Source: Bacillota bacterium (GTDB lineage Bacteria; Bacillota; Clostridia; Acetivibrionales; DSM-1351). Taken from it: DNA of 64,000 nt. The notes under the pieces were generated by a model that was not told the origin of the DNA, ran no database searches, and worked only from the letters and a program-made list of their open reading frames with translations. The stretch lies in the NCBI GenBank assembly GCA_023400235.1, contig JAEXFI010000019.1, positions 1-64,000 of the forward strand. The letters are read 5' to 3'. The translations under genes and the position numbers were made by a program. Position 1 is the first letter of the stretch. Each line of letters starts with the position of its first letter. Positions 55,644 to 64,000 of this stretch are shown here, one piece after another.

Positions 55644-56027
55644 TTATTTGATTTCAACAGTAGCTCCAACTTCTTTGAACTTAGCTTCGATTGATGCAGC
55701 TTCATCCTTTGATACGTTTTCCTTGATAGTCTTAGGAGCGCCGTCAACGAGGTCCTTAGCTTCCTTCAAACCAAGACCGGTTGCTTCTCTAACAACCTTT
55801 ATAACCTTGATCTTGTCTGCTCCAACTTCCTTCAATATTACATCGAATTCAGTCTTTTCTTCTGCGGGAGCTGCTGCTGCACCTGCTGCAGGAGCTGCTG
55901 CTACTGCTACGGGAGCTGCTGCTGATACTCCAAACTCTTCTTCAAGAGCCTTTACGAGTTCTGATAATTCCAATACTGTTAAAGCCTTTACATCTTCAAT
56001 TAATTTTGTTACTTTTTCGCTAGCCAT
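55644..56027 (-). CDS. rplL: ribosomal protein L7/L12
   Basis: The 127-residue stalk protein recruits translation factors. It has the N-terminal dimer helix VTKLIEDVKALTVLELSEL, an alanine-rich hinge and the C-terminal domain VVREATGLGLKEAKDLVDG. The ATG at 56027 (MASEK) follows ggaggt. It lies about 110 bases after rplJ. Confidence 0.98.
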   Translation of the reverse strand: MASEKVTKLIEDVKALTVLELSELVKALEEEFGVSAAAPVAVAAAPAAGAAAAPAEEKTEFDVILKEVGADKIKVIKVVREATGLGLKEAKDLVDGAPKTIKENVSKDEAASIEAKFKEVGATVEIK

Positions 56028-56138
56028 TGTATAATACCTCCAAATAATTTTTAAATTAATTTTTTTGTTTTTAAGATACATAAATCAAATAACTTTTATA
56101 ATTAATAAAACAATGTTTATTAACTTTTTGCTTTTAAA

Positions 56139-56672
56139 TTAAGCGTTTGCTTTTTGCTCAGCTATAGCATTCAATGCTACAACCAAACCTCTCATATTTC
56201 CGTTCAATACATTTACGAAGCCGGAAATAGGAGCATTGAAGCCTCCCAATACTTTTGCAATGAGGACTTCACGTGATGGCAAGTCTGCAAGAGCCTTGAT
56301 ACCCTCAACGTCAATAACCTTACCTTCAACTACACCAGCCTTGAGTTCGAACTTTTCAAACTTTTTGGCAAATTCGGAAAGAACCTTTGCAGGTGCCACA
56401 GCATCAGTTGCGCTGAGAGCCATTGCAGTCGGGCCATTTAAAAAAGTATCCAGACCTTCAAGTCCATTTTCCTTCATAGCAAAGCTGGTTAAAGTATTCT
56501 TAACAACTCTATATTCTACGCCGGCTGCCCTTAAAGCATTTCTCAGTTCAGTATCCTGTTCTACGGTCAAACCTCTGTAGTCAGCCAATACGATAGCTTG
56601 TGCAGCTTTAACCTTTTCAGTTAATTCCACTACTACTTGCTTTTTTTGTTCAAGTATTTTGTTACTAGGCAA
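56139..56672 (-). CDS. rplJ: ribosomal protein L10
   Basis: L10 is the base of the L7/L12 stalk and represses its own mRNA. The 177-residue protein has PSNKILEQKKQVV at the start and KAAQAIVLADYRGLTVEQ. The start is best taken as TTG at 56672: aaggaggtgg lies at proper distance, whereas an ATG nine bases upstream is too close to it. An L10 leader precedes. Confidence 0.96.
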   Translation of the reverse strand: MPSNKILEQKKQVVVELTEKVKAAQAIVLADYRGLTVEQDTELRNALRAAGVEYRVVKNTLTSFAMKENGLEGLDTFLNGPTAMALSATDAVAPAKVLSEFAKKFEKFELKAGVVEGKVIDVEGIKALADLPSREVLIAKVLGGFNAPISGFVNVLNGNMRGLVVALNAIAEQKANA

Positions 56673-56909
56673 AACATCCACCTCCTTCTACGGTTTTTGT
56701 AAGAAAAAATATATATACTAAATATAATTTTCCTGCTCATTTATTAACTCAATTCAAGTACGCCCTGGCGTACCCGCGTGCCGATTTTGTATTGAACCAA
56801 GCGAGCCGGTACAGCTCTTCAAAAATCGTGCACCTCCGCCGGAAGCTATATTGTCATTGGAAAAATGCTGCTGCCTCTGACATATATTTGCCATTCCACT
56901 GCTGATATA

Positions 56910-56947
56910 TAAAAAACCCTTTGCATGCACATAGACACACAAAGGGT
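56910..56947 (-). terminator. attenuator of the L10 leader
   Basis: On the minus strand CCCTTTG and CAAAGGG (arms 56940-56946 and 56917-56923) form a hairpin followed by TTTTTTATAT. It lies between the L10 leader and rplJ. Confidence 0.8.
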
Positions 56948-57120
56948 GATTAACCGTTTCAAAGTTACTTGGTCACTTTGTCAGCTTAATCAATTGCAGA
57001 GCAATTGATTATCAACCTCGGCGGGATGATGTAAACATCTGTTAGGCTTTGGTATCTCTACCTATGCTCCCACTGTCTATGGCTTACTATTACTGCGACG
57101 CCAACTGCCTATCTTAACAG
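56910..57120 (-). ncRNA. L10 ribosomal leader
   Basis: A structured leader upstream of rplJ. On the minus strand CTGTTAAGATAGGC (57120-57107) pairs with GCCTAACAG (57046-57038), enclosing the region with GACAGTGGGAGC and followed by TCCCGCCGAGG, the signature of the L10 leader that L10-L12 binds. Downstream is an attenuator terminator. It should tune rplJL to the supply of free L10. Confidence 0.82.
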
Positions 57121-57218
57121 ATAAGTAGTTTGCCCGCATGATTTTTCACAACAGTTTATATGATAATACTAAACAAGCCTTTTGTAAAGTACTTTTTTCA
57201 AGATACCCTGAAAATAAA

Positions 57219-57914
57219 CTATTCAGAAACCTTAACAGGATTAATCTTCACGCCGGGGCCCATAGTCGAAGAAACTACAACGCTCCTCAAGTACTGTCCT
57301 TTAGCGGCTGCAGGCTTAGCCTTTACAACTGCTCCGAGAAGTGTACGGAAATTATCCATGAGCTTCTCTGTTCCAAAGGATACCTTTCCTATGGGGCAGT
57401 GAATAATGTTTGTCTTATCAAGTCTGTATTCAATCTTACCGGCTTTAATGTCGGCTATAGCTTTGGCTACATCCATTGATACAGTACCGGCTTTTGGGTT
57501 TGGCATAAGTCCCTTTGGACCCAGAACCTTACCTAATCTACCTACAACGCCCATCATATCAGGAGTTGCTACTACTACATCATATTCAAACCAGTTTTCG
57601 TTCTGAATTTTTGTTACCAGCTCTTCAGCACCAACAAATTCAGCACCAGCCTGTTCAGCTTCCTTTGCCTTATCTCCCTTTGCAAATACCAACACTCTAA
57701 CCTTTTTACCGGTTCCGTGAGGAAGTACTACTGCACCTCTAACCTGTTGGTCTGCATGTCTGGAGTCAACACCAAGCTTTATATGAACTTCAACAGTCTC
57801 ATCAAACTTTGCTTTAGCTGTTTTCTGAGCAAGGTCGAGAGCCTCTGCCGGATCATGAAGCTTCTGTCTATCAATAAGTTTTGAGCTTTCTTGATACTTC
57901 TTTCCTCTAAACAT
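57219..57914 (-). CDS. rplA: ribosomal protein L1
   Basis: L1 forms the mobile L1 stalk at the ribosomal exit site. The 231-residue protein has GTGKKVRVLVFAKGDKA, PDMMGVVGRLGKVLGPKGLM and TMGPGVKINP, normal length. It lies about 95 bases after rplK in the same direction. Confidence 0.98.
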   Translation of the reverse strand: MFRGKKYQESSKLIDRQKLHDPAEALDLAQKTAKAKFDETVEVHIKLGVDSRHADQQVRGAVVLPHGTGKKVRVLVFAKGDKAKEAEQAGAEFVGAEELVTKIQNENWFEYDVVVATPDMMGVVGRLGKVLGPKGLMPNPKAGTVSMDVAKAIADIKAGKIEYRLDKTNIIHCPIGKVSFGTEKLMDNFRTLLGAVVKAKPAAAKGQYLRSVVVSSTMGPGVKINPVKVSE

Positions 57915-58008
57915 ACGTCACACTCCTTAAGTGGTTAATTATTGTCGGAAACCTTTGTTTCCTCCCACAAACTCAAACTAGCAATTCAAGAATCTCTTGA
58001 AGAAACAA

Positions 58009-58434
58009 CTAGTCTATTACTACGATACCCATGCTGCGCGCTGTACCGGCAATCATGCTTGCTGCCGCGTCAACACTTGCCGCATTCAGGTCAGGCATTT
58101 TCAGCTCTGCAATCTTACGAACTTCTTCCTTTGTGATCTTTGCAACTTTGTCCTTGTTTGGCTTACCAGAGCCGCTCTCAATCTTGCATGCTTTTTTCAG
58201 AAGAACAGCCGCTGGAGGAGTCTTTGTGATGAAGGAGAAAGATCTGTCAGCATAAACGGTTATTACAACTGGGATTATAAGTCCCGCGTCCTTTGCTGTT
58301 CTTTCATTGAATTCCTTACAAAAACCCATAATGTTAACGCCGTGCTGTCCTAAAGCTGGTCCAACCGGTGGAGCCGGAGTTGCTTTCCCCGCAGGAATCT
58401 GAAGTTTAACATAACCTGCAATTTTCTTTGCCAT
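58009..58434 (-). CDS. rplK: ribosomal protein L11
   Basis: L11 lies at the GTPase-associated centre. The 141-residue protein has KLQIPAGKATPAPPVGPALG and the C-terminal SMGIVVID. The ATG at 58434 follows ggaggtgg; a longer frame to 58467 is not a likely start. Confidence 0.98.
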   Translation of the reverse strand: MAKKIAGYVKLQIPAGKATPAPPVGPALGQHGVNIMGFCKEFNERTAKDAGLIIPVVITVYADRSFSFITKTPPAAVLLKKACKIESGSGKPNKDKVAKITKEEVRKIAELKMPDLNAASVDAAASMIAGTARSMGIVVID

Positions 58435-58554
58435 TAATTCCACCTCCCAATTTTTTCGCGAACACAATAAATATTAGTTTGTATTCGACGGTATTACTTG
58501 TAATTATTTATTAAAAGGACAGAAAAACAAAATGTTTTCTATCTGCCTTATGGC

Positions 58555-59073
58555 CTATATTTTCATGATTTGTGTCAATTCAAGCTCAACAGGAGTTTCT
58601 CTGCCGAACATTGATACGGAAACACGGACCTTCTTCTTTTCAAGATTGATTTCTTCAACAATTCCGATAAAGTTCTCCAGAGGACCTGAAGTAACTCTTA
58701 CATTATCATTGACCTCATAATCTATTTCAGGCGCAAACTCCTCAACGCCCATTGCCTTGACTTCGTCTTCAGACAATGGAACGGGCTTTGACCCAGGTCC
58801 TACAAATCCTGTAACACCTCTGGTATTTCTGACAATATACCAGGACTCGTCCGACATAATCATTTTGACAAGCACATATCCGGGGAAAACCTTCTTAAGC
58901 GTTGCCTTTTTTTTGCCGTCCTTAATCTCGATCTGCTCTTCCATAGGAACAACAATATCCACAATATAGTCCTGCATGCCTCTGTTTTCCACTATCTTCT
59001 CCAGATTAGCCTTAACTTTGTTTTCATACCCGGAATAGGTATGAACCACATACCACTTAGTATCTTCAGACAT
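58555..59073 (-). CDS. nusG: transcription factor NusG
   Basis: NusG binds RNA polymerase and controls pausing and termination. The 172-residue protein has the NGN domain (WYVVHTYSGYENKVKANLE, FPGYVLVKMI, TRGVTGFVG) and a KOW domain (VRVTSGPLENFIGIVEEI). It follows secE by about 130 bases, in the order typical of bacteria. Confidence 0.97.
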   Translation of the reverse strand: MSEDTKWYVVHTYSGYENKVKANLEKIVENRGMQDYIVDIVVPMEEQIEIKDGKKKATLKKVFPGYVLVKMIMSDESWYIVRNTRGVTGFVGPGSKPVPLSEDEVKAMGVEEFAPEIDYEVNDNVRVTSGPLENFIGIVEEINLEKKKVRVSVSMFGRETPVELELTQIMKI

Positions 59074-59201
59074 ATCAAAAACAGGCCCACCAATTCAAAG
59101 CCCCATGTCCTCCCTCTAATTCTTTTGGCCTTGAAACTATCAATCGGATGATATGTATCAAACCAATCAATTTTTTTAAGCACTTATCAAGGCAATATAT
59201 G

Positions 59202-59432
59202 CTATTTTGCAAATACAACATCAGCTAATGCCGTCAAACCGAAATCTGCAGCCCAAATTATTGCGCCAACAATCAGGCAGAAAAGAAGTACTGTAATAGT
59301 ATTGTTTATCAGCTGAGTCCTGTTAGGCCATATGACTTTTTTCAATTCGGCTCTGATTTCTCTAAATAGCTTTGCCATGCCCTGGCCGGTTCGCTTGAAG
59401 CGATTCACCTTTTTAACCTCATTTTCAGCCAT
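59202..59432 (-). CDS. secE: preprotein translocase subunit SecE
   Basis: SecE clamps the SecY channel. The 76-residue protein has the conserved amphipathic FREIRAELKKVIWPNR and one membrane helix (about 46-66). The ATG at 59432 is used. It lies between rpmG and nusG, the standard place. Confidence 0.95.
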   Translation of the reverse strand: MAENEVKKVNRFKRTGQGMAKLFREIRAELKKVIWPNRTQLINNTITVLLFCLIVGAIIWAADFGLTALADVVFAK

Positions 59433-59800
59433 TATAATCACATCCCAATAATAATATTTTTAAATATCAATTGGCAGTTATACAGTAATTGTTGACACAA
59501 TTCCCATAAATTTGAATCTCATGCAAAGTATACCCAAACACGGGACTCATTAAACATTGCCACCGATTTCACAGAAGTATTAAATTTCCCGGAGGAAACC
59601 TTAGAGCCTATCCACTAACCAAAATAAACTGTCCGGTTTCCCAGGAGCATCTTAATGTTCCATAAACCAAACCACCCGTTTTACAGGATATATTTAACTT
59701 ATGAATTAAGAGCAGATATTTGGTTTTCAGAGAGACTGCTTCCCTTAACCATATCCAGTCTCCAAAGGAGTCCCGGATAAATAGTCAATATCCCGTCAAA

Positions 59801-59950
59801 CTATTTTGTTTCTTTGTGAACTGTGTGCTTGTGACAGAATTTACAGAATTTCTTCAATTCAAGTCTATCCGGGTCATTCTTCTTATTTTTCATGTTTGAG
59901 TAATTTCTTTGCTTGCAATCAGTACAAGCGAGTGTAATCTTAACTCTCAT
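59801..59950 (-). CDS. rpmG: ribosomal protein L33
   Basis: A 49-residue zinc-binding L33. The sequence starts MRVKITLACTDCKQRNYS and ends with FCKFCHKHTVHKETK, giving two CxxC pairs, the zinc form. The ATG at 59950 is preceded by ggaggt. It is first in the rpmG-secE-nusG unit; the promoter lies at 60054. The gap 59442-59800 to secE holds no gene, and in particular no tRNA. Confidence 0.95.
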   Translation of the reverse strand: MRVKITLACTDCKQRNYSNMKNKKNDPDRLELKKFCKFCHKHTVHKETK

Positions 59951-60053
59951 CAGTAACACCTCCAGCCGCTTAATGTGTATTTCACCATATAAGTCATTTA
60001 TTAAATTTTCATTTTAGACATAAAAAAAAAGACTTACACAACGAGCAATAACT

Positions 60054-60082
60054 AATTTAACATATATGAAGTAAAAAGTCAA
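60054..60082 (-). promoter_or_regulatory. promoter of rpmG-secE-nusG
   Basis: On the minus strand a -35 ttgact (60082-60077), a 17-base spacer and a -10 taaatt (60059-60054), about 100 bases before rpmG. It lies in the 360-base gap to the divergent WG-repeat gene, which also has a possible -10 tataat at 60217-60222 and one of two related short repeats near 60093-60130. Confidence 0.65.
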
Positions 60083-60313
60083 GCATATGTTTTACAGGGC
60101 GGAATCTACCCGGAGGCACAATGCGAAATAAATAGGAAAGATAACATATCTGAAGATACAATGCGCCATTTGCCTGGATGTTACAAGACTGTCACTTTTT
60201 ATGCGCGGCTCTATTGTATAATTTATGTATTGCGATGTCAATATTCAGTATTCCACATTAAATATCTACTAATTATGAATTATTTGTTCTGCTTTAACCG
60301 AAAGGAGCCATAC

Positions 60314-62536
60314 ATGAGAAAAAAAACCATTGCACTGCTGATAATTTCCTTACTTCTGCTGACCAGCAGCAGATTTAACCTTTCCGCCGGCGAACCCTTT
60401 CTTTATCCTGCTGTAGTTTCAACTGCCAATGGAGAAAAGTGGGGTTATATAAATGACAGTGGTACTTACTCCATAGAGCCCAAATATGATTTTGTAAAGG
60501 AATTTAACCAAAAGGGAATTGCAATTGTTGCGTATGGAACACAGGAATACGGGCTTTGCAAGGTTTTCTTCATAAACAAGTCGGATGAAGTAATTTCAGG
60601 CCCCTTCTCAGCCTACATCCCCGAGTTCAGTAACGGAATGGCAATTCTGGCTACTGACAGAAACAGCTATGTAGCGGTGGATGAAAATGGGGAAGTGGTT
60701 TTGCAAAGCAACTACCATCTCTGCGATTATAGCGACGGAATGTTCAGCTTTTATGACAGTAAGACAGAAACGTACGGTTTTGTTGATACAGCCGGAAAAT
60801 TAGCTATACCTGCTGATTATATAAGTGTGGGGAATTTTGATGCCGGTACTGCAATAGTTGAAACACACAGAGGTGCCTACTCCGTCATTGACAGGAGAGG
60901 AAAGGTGGCTAAAAATCTCAAATATTACGACAGGTATAATTCAGCAGAGGGCCTTACCTCTTTTTGTAATCCGCAAACCGAGCTTTACGGCTACAAGCGC
61001 AATGACGGGACAATCTCTCTTCAGCCGGTCTACAGCTCTGCACTGCCCTTTTCAGACGGCTGTGCCATTGTGGGACTCTCAGGACCAGAAGGCTTCAAAT
61101 TCGGCTTGATAGACAGATATGGCAGGTACATAATGCAGCCGGAGTTTTCCGGGATCGTCTATCTGGGGCAGGGCATGTATGCCGCCGCACAACAGGAGAC
61201 ATCCTATTTCCCTATGGCCTATTCTCCTAAGGCTTTGTTCAACTCCGATGGAGAACGGTTGACAGACTACAGCTTTTATAATATTTCACTGTTTGAGAAC
61301 GGTCTTGCGGTTGCCAATGATAGCGAAAACACCTTCTTTATTGATAGGGAGGGGAATATTGACAAAAGCCTGCCCAAGCTTCGAGGCATTGGTGATATAA
61401 GGCGTGTGGGCAACCTTTTGCAGGTCAGGCTGGATGAAGGCCTGCAATATCTTAAGCCGGACGGTGAATCAGTCTGGCAGAGGGATGACTCCACACCTCT
61501 TGGCAATGGCATTACCATTAAGCGCCTGACCTATAGAGAAGACTATCTGACCTTGATACACTACCCTCAGATTTCCGGGCTGCGGGACAAAGCTGTTGAG
61601 AATAAAATAAACCGGCAGCTCAGAGATGAATTTCTAGGTGATTATGAAAACCGGAAACCTGAACTTGAAGAATTTTCTCAGGATATATCCATTAACTTCT
61701 CTGCCGCAATTAATAAAAATTTACTTATAATAGAAAAAAATGGCTACTTCTATCCCCTGGGTGCCGCACATGGCACACCTTACAAGGAATACTTCCACAT
61801 TGATGCCGGAACAGGAATCTTCTATAACCTCAAGGATTTATTCCGCTCAGACAGTAAATATACTCAGAGGCTCACCTCCCTGGTCAGGGAACAACTGGTG
61901 CTGAACAACAGATGCTCTGCCGTCTCCGGCAACTCCGGGTATTTTACCACCGATGCGGAGGTCTTGGCAGATCAGGATTTCATTCTTGAAAGTGATGCCA
62001 TAAAAATATACTACCATCCTTATGAGATTGCTTCCTACGTTTTTGGCTTCCCTGAGTTTGAAATACCCTACGGCAAACTTTCGGATATTATAAGTTCCGG
62101 TGGAGCACTCTGGAATTCCTTTGACAAGGTTATAGTGCCGCACAAGGTTAAAGTGGATGGGGCTATTGAGAAAGGTACCGTCAAAGCACTTGAACAACTT
62201 TTGGCCTCGTATGAGACAGGTCTTATGGAGGCAATTGACAAAAACAGCTTTAAAATCGTTGAGCCCAGTCTTTTAGAGGGGAGCAGTCTCTATAATTCCC
62301 AGAAGAGCTTGATATGGGACCTTTATAAGAAAAATACAAGAGAAAAGCTTATAAATTATGAGATTTATTCTGTTGAAAGGGATGATATTTCAGGAATGTA
62401 TAGAATTTTTGTAAATGAGGAAATTGCAGTCAGGTACTCCGGCAAAAGCTTCGTTAACAAGAAATACAGCTGGTGCTATACCGCCGTTCCCCAAGATGAT
62501 GGAAGCTTAAAACTGAGCAGCCTTGAAAAATGGTGA
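60314..62536 (+). CDS. secreted WG-repeat protein with DUF3298 domain
   Basis: A 740-residue exported protein. It has a signal peptide (RKKTIALLIISLLLL, then a likely cleavage after LSAG). Residues about 30-420 hold WG-type repeats such as GEKWGYINDSGTYSIEPKYD, KFGLIDRYGRYIMQPEFS and YGFVDTAGKLAIP. Residues about 445-640 match DUF3298/RsiV-like (PdaC N-terminal type) sequences: LTLIHYPQISGL, YPLGAAHG and YHPYEIASYVFGFPEF. A C-terminal part of about 110 residues is unassigned. Function is not known; the DUF3298 fold binds lysozyme in RsiV. The ATG at 60314 follows aaaggag. Confidence 0.85.
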   Translation: MRKKTIALLIISLLLLTSSRFNLSAGEPFLYPAVVSTANGEKWGYINDSGTYSIEPKYDFVKEFNQKGIAIVAYGTQEYGLCKVFFINKSDEVISGPFSAYIPEFSNGMAILATDRNSYVAVDENGEVVLQSNYHLCDYSDGMFSFYDSKTETYGFVDTAGKLAIPADYISVGNFDAGTAIVETHRGAYSVIDRRGKVAKNLKYYDRYNSAEGLTSFCNPQTELYGYKRNDGTISLQPVYSSALPFSDGCAIVGLSGPEGFKFGLIDRYGRYIMQPEFSGIVYLGQGMYAAAQQETSYFPMAYSPKALFNSDGERLTDYSFYNISLFENGLAVANDSENTFFIDREGNIDKSLPKLRGIGDIRRVGNLLQVRLDEGLQYLKPDGESVWQRDDSTPLGNGITIKRLTYREDYLTLIHYPQISGLRDKAVENKINRQLRDEFLGDYENRKPELEEFSQDISINFSAAINKNLLIIEKNGYFYPLGAAHGTPYKEYFHIDAGTGIFYNLKDLFRSDSKYTQRLTSLVREQLVLNNRCSAVSGNSGYFTTDAEVLADQDFILESDAIKIYYHPYEIASYVFGFPEFEIPYGKLSDIISSGGALWNSFDKVIVPHKVKVDGAIEKGTVKALEQLLASYETGLMEAIDKNSFKIVEPSLLEGSSLYNSQKSLIWDLYKKNTREKLINYEIYSVERDDISGMYRIFVNEEIAVRYSGKSFVNKKYSWCYTAVPQDDGSLKLSSLEKW

Positions 62537-62986
62537 TAGCGTTATCGGACAGTGATAACACCTGCTCATAACAGGCTACTTTGCCTGCACCTAACCTTCC
62601 GCTGCTCATGGCTTTTATCGTTTTGCCAAAATCCGCGCTGTGTGGGCTTGTGCGGCAAGAAATTTGCTGCGCAAATCCGTTTAGTGCCCCATTTAAGTTT
62701 CTACAGATGCTCAGCAAATTGTCTTGTTCGCTAGGGGGCACTACTGCCCCCTTCGACGAAATTTCTAGTGTATTGCTTATACTTTAGTAGTATCAACGCT
62801 TACAACTATATCCAATATATATAAAATCCTATACTCTAAAACAGCCTGTGCTGTCAGCAGTGTATAAGGGAATACCTTTGGTACTGTGGTCTGTAACGTC
62901 TAAATCTTATATTGCCGGCGAGGAAAATTTCTGCAGAGCAGGAATCTAACCGGCGGCAATATGCGACTTTTAGGAATTACAGACCA
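62537..62986. other. intergenic gap with a large interrupted palindrome
   Basis: No supported gene. A short hairpin (gttatc/gataac) lies at 62541-62559 right behind the WG-repeat gene. At 62886-62987 an interrupted palindrome has outer arms gtggtctgtaa/ttacagaccac and inner arms atattgccg/cggcaatat; it reaches the ilvB stop codon, so it may be its terminator or part of a repeat. Confidence 0.5.
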
Positions 62987-64000
62987 CTAGCTGTCTACTA
63001 CCTCGTTTATCCCTGCGCCAGGAGGCACTATTGGGAATACCTTGTGGTCCTTGTCTATCTCAAAATTTATCAAAACAGGGACATTAGTCTCTGCAAGAGC
63101 AGACTTAATGGCCGCATCAACCTGCTCCGGCTGTGACACATCTATTCCCTTTGCCCCAAAAGCCTCAGCCAGAGCTTTAAAGTTTGTGCCCCTGTCTATG
63201 GAGGTCTGGCTGAACCTGCTGTCATAGAACAGCTCCTGCCACTGTCTCACCATACCCAGCGCCCGGTTGTTGAAGAGTGCGATTATAATGGGCAGCTTGT
63301 ATTCCACGGCTGTAGCCAGCTCGTTCAGGTTCATCCTGAAGCTGCCGTCACCCGCTATGTTTATAACCTTTTTATCCGGCCTGCCCAACTGCGCGCCAAT
63401 ACAGGCACCAAGCCCATACCCCATGGTTCCCAGTCCTCCCGAGGAAACAAACTGCCTGAACCTGGTGTACTTGTAGTATTGGGCCGCCCACATCTGATGC
63501 TGTCCAACCTCGGTGGTTATTATGGCATCTCCTCCGGTGAGTTCGTATATACGCTCCACTATGTATTGGGGCCGGAGAATTTCCTGAGACTTGTCATACT
63601 TCAGCGGGTATTCCTCTTTCCATTTGGATACCCTTTCCAGCCACTGAGTGCTTTTTTCGCGTCTGACGCCTTTTATCAGGGCCTGAAGTATATCTTTTAT
63701 GTTTCCCACAAGAGGAAAGCTTACGGAAATATTTTTCCCCACCTCTGCTGAATCCACATCAATATGCATAATCCTGGCGTTTGGCGCAAAGCTGCTGACC
63801 TTACTGATAATCCTGTCACTGAAGCGGTTTCCTATTGCAATGAACAGGTCACAATTATGGACAGCATAATTTGAAGTCTTGGTGCCATGCATACCCACCA
63901 TTCCCATAAAATGCTCATGGGTTCCCGGAAAGGTACCCATTCCCATAAGAGAAGTACTTACCGGAATACCGGCAAGCTCAGACAGCAGTCTGACTTCCTC
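62987..64000 (-). CDS. ilvB: acetolactate synthase large subunit (5' end outside the window)
   Basis: The C-terminal 337 residues of the thiamin-diphosphate enzyme that joins two pyruvates, the first common step of branched-chain amino acid synthesis. Visible are GMVGMHGTKTSNYAV, the central FAD/SAD domain, the ThDP motif NIAGDGSFRMNLNEL with NNRALGMVRQWQ, and the end KVFPIVPPGAGINEVVDS. The frame stays open to base 64000, so the start lies beyond the window. Biosynthetic ilvB is more likely than the catabolic alsS because of the GMVRQWQ segment. Confidence 0.93.
   Translation of the reverse strand, partial: EEVRLLSELAGIPVSTSLMGMGTFPGTHEHFMGMVGMHGTKTSNYAVHNCDLFIAIGNRFSDRIISKVSSFAPNARIMHIDVDSAEVGKNISVSFPLVGNIKDILQALIKGVRREKSTQWLERVSKWKEEYPLKYDKSQEILRPQYIVERIYELTGGDAIITTEVGQHQMWAAQYYKYTRFRQFVSSGGLGTMGYGLGACIGAQLGRPDKKVINIAGDGSFRMNLNELATAVEYKLPIIIALFNNRALGMVRQWQELFYDSRFSQTSIDRGTNFKALAEAFGAKGIDVSQPEQVDAAIKSALAETNVPVLINFEIDKDHKVFPIVPPGAGINEVVDS

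Noticed and set aside
55648..56034. 128-codon plus-strand ORF opposite rplL
   Set aside because: It is the mirror of the alanine-rich rplL gene; the long frame is a by-product of its codon bias.
59442..59800. A tRNA gene between rpmG and secE, as found in some Firmicutes
   Set aside because: No T-loop (GGTTCGA-type) sequence or cloverleaf could be found on either strand.

Overview
The window comes from a low-GC, anaerobic, endospore-forming member of the Clostridia, most like the Ruminiclostridium/Acetivibrio group. The evidence is a GerW (YtfJ) sporulation protein next to its DUF2953 partner, an FprA-type flavodiiron protein, a GGGtGRT/NifU-like pair, Firmicutes-style rpoBC and str operons, and strong AGGAGG ribosome-binding sites. 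The genus is inferred from gene content only.

Region 1 (1-24.7 kb) is a mobile and defence region laid down next to the 3' end of an rlmD/rumA-type 23S rRNA methyltransferase gene (24681-26090, minus strand). An IS1634-like element fills the left edge. The rest is a head-to-tail series of modules, nearly all on the rlmD strand, separated by six related repeats here called R1-R6 (2753, 4481, 13934, 20198, 22693, 24686). R6 is the rlmD 3' end itself. Three modules carry a serine recombinase, and a leader terminator hairpin precedes each of these genes. Cargo from left to right: a DUF2971 protein with a degenerate metallopeptidase-like protein; a complete Wadjet jetABCD anti-plasmid operon plus a small unknown gene; a PD-(D/E)XK (NucS-like) nuclease with a HEPN-like protein; and a large SIR2 / TIR-or-deoxyribosyltransferase-like / HEPN fusion. 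A class-C-like group II intron sits directly behind the leader terminator of the second recombinase. The pattern suggests repeated integration into rlmD, each event stacking a new module and resupplying the last codons of rlmD. The nuclease/HEPN pair and the three-domain SIR2 protein are the best candidates for undescribed defence systems.

Region 2 (24.7-41 kb) is ordinary chromosome: a ferritin-like protein, the ytfI/ytfJ-like pair, a holin-like membrane protein, a chemoreceptor, an M23 peptidase with a bactofilin (a cell-shape pair), a class A penicillin-binding protein, proB, a PAP2 phosphatase, the GGGtGRT/NifU-like operon and a flavodiiron protein.

Region 3 (41-60 kb, minus strand) is the transcription/translation supercluster, read from right to left: rpmG-secE-nusG-rplK-rplA, rplJ-rplL behind an L10 leader with attenuator, rpoB-rpoC from its own promoter with a leader of nearly 600 nt, a polysaccharide deacetylase, then L7Ae-like-rpsL-rpsG-fusA-tuf. 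Terminators separate the units. Region 4 (60-64 kb) holds a secreted WG-repeat/DUF3298 protein and the 3' part of an acetolactate synthase gene that runs off the window.
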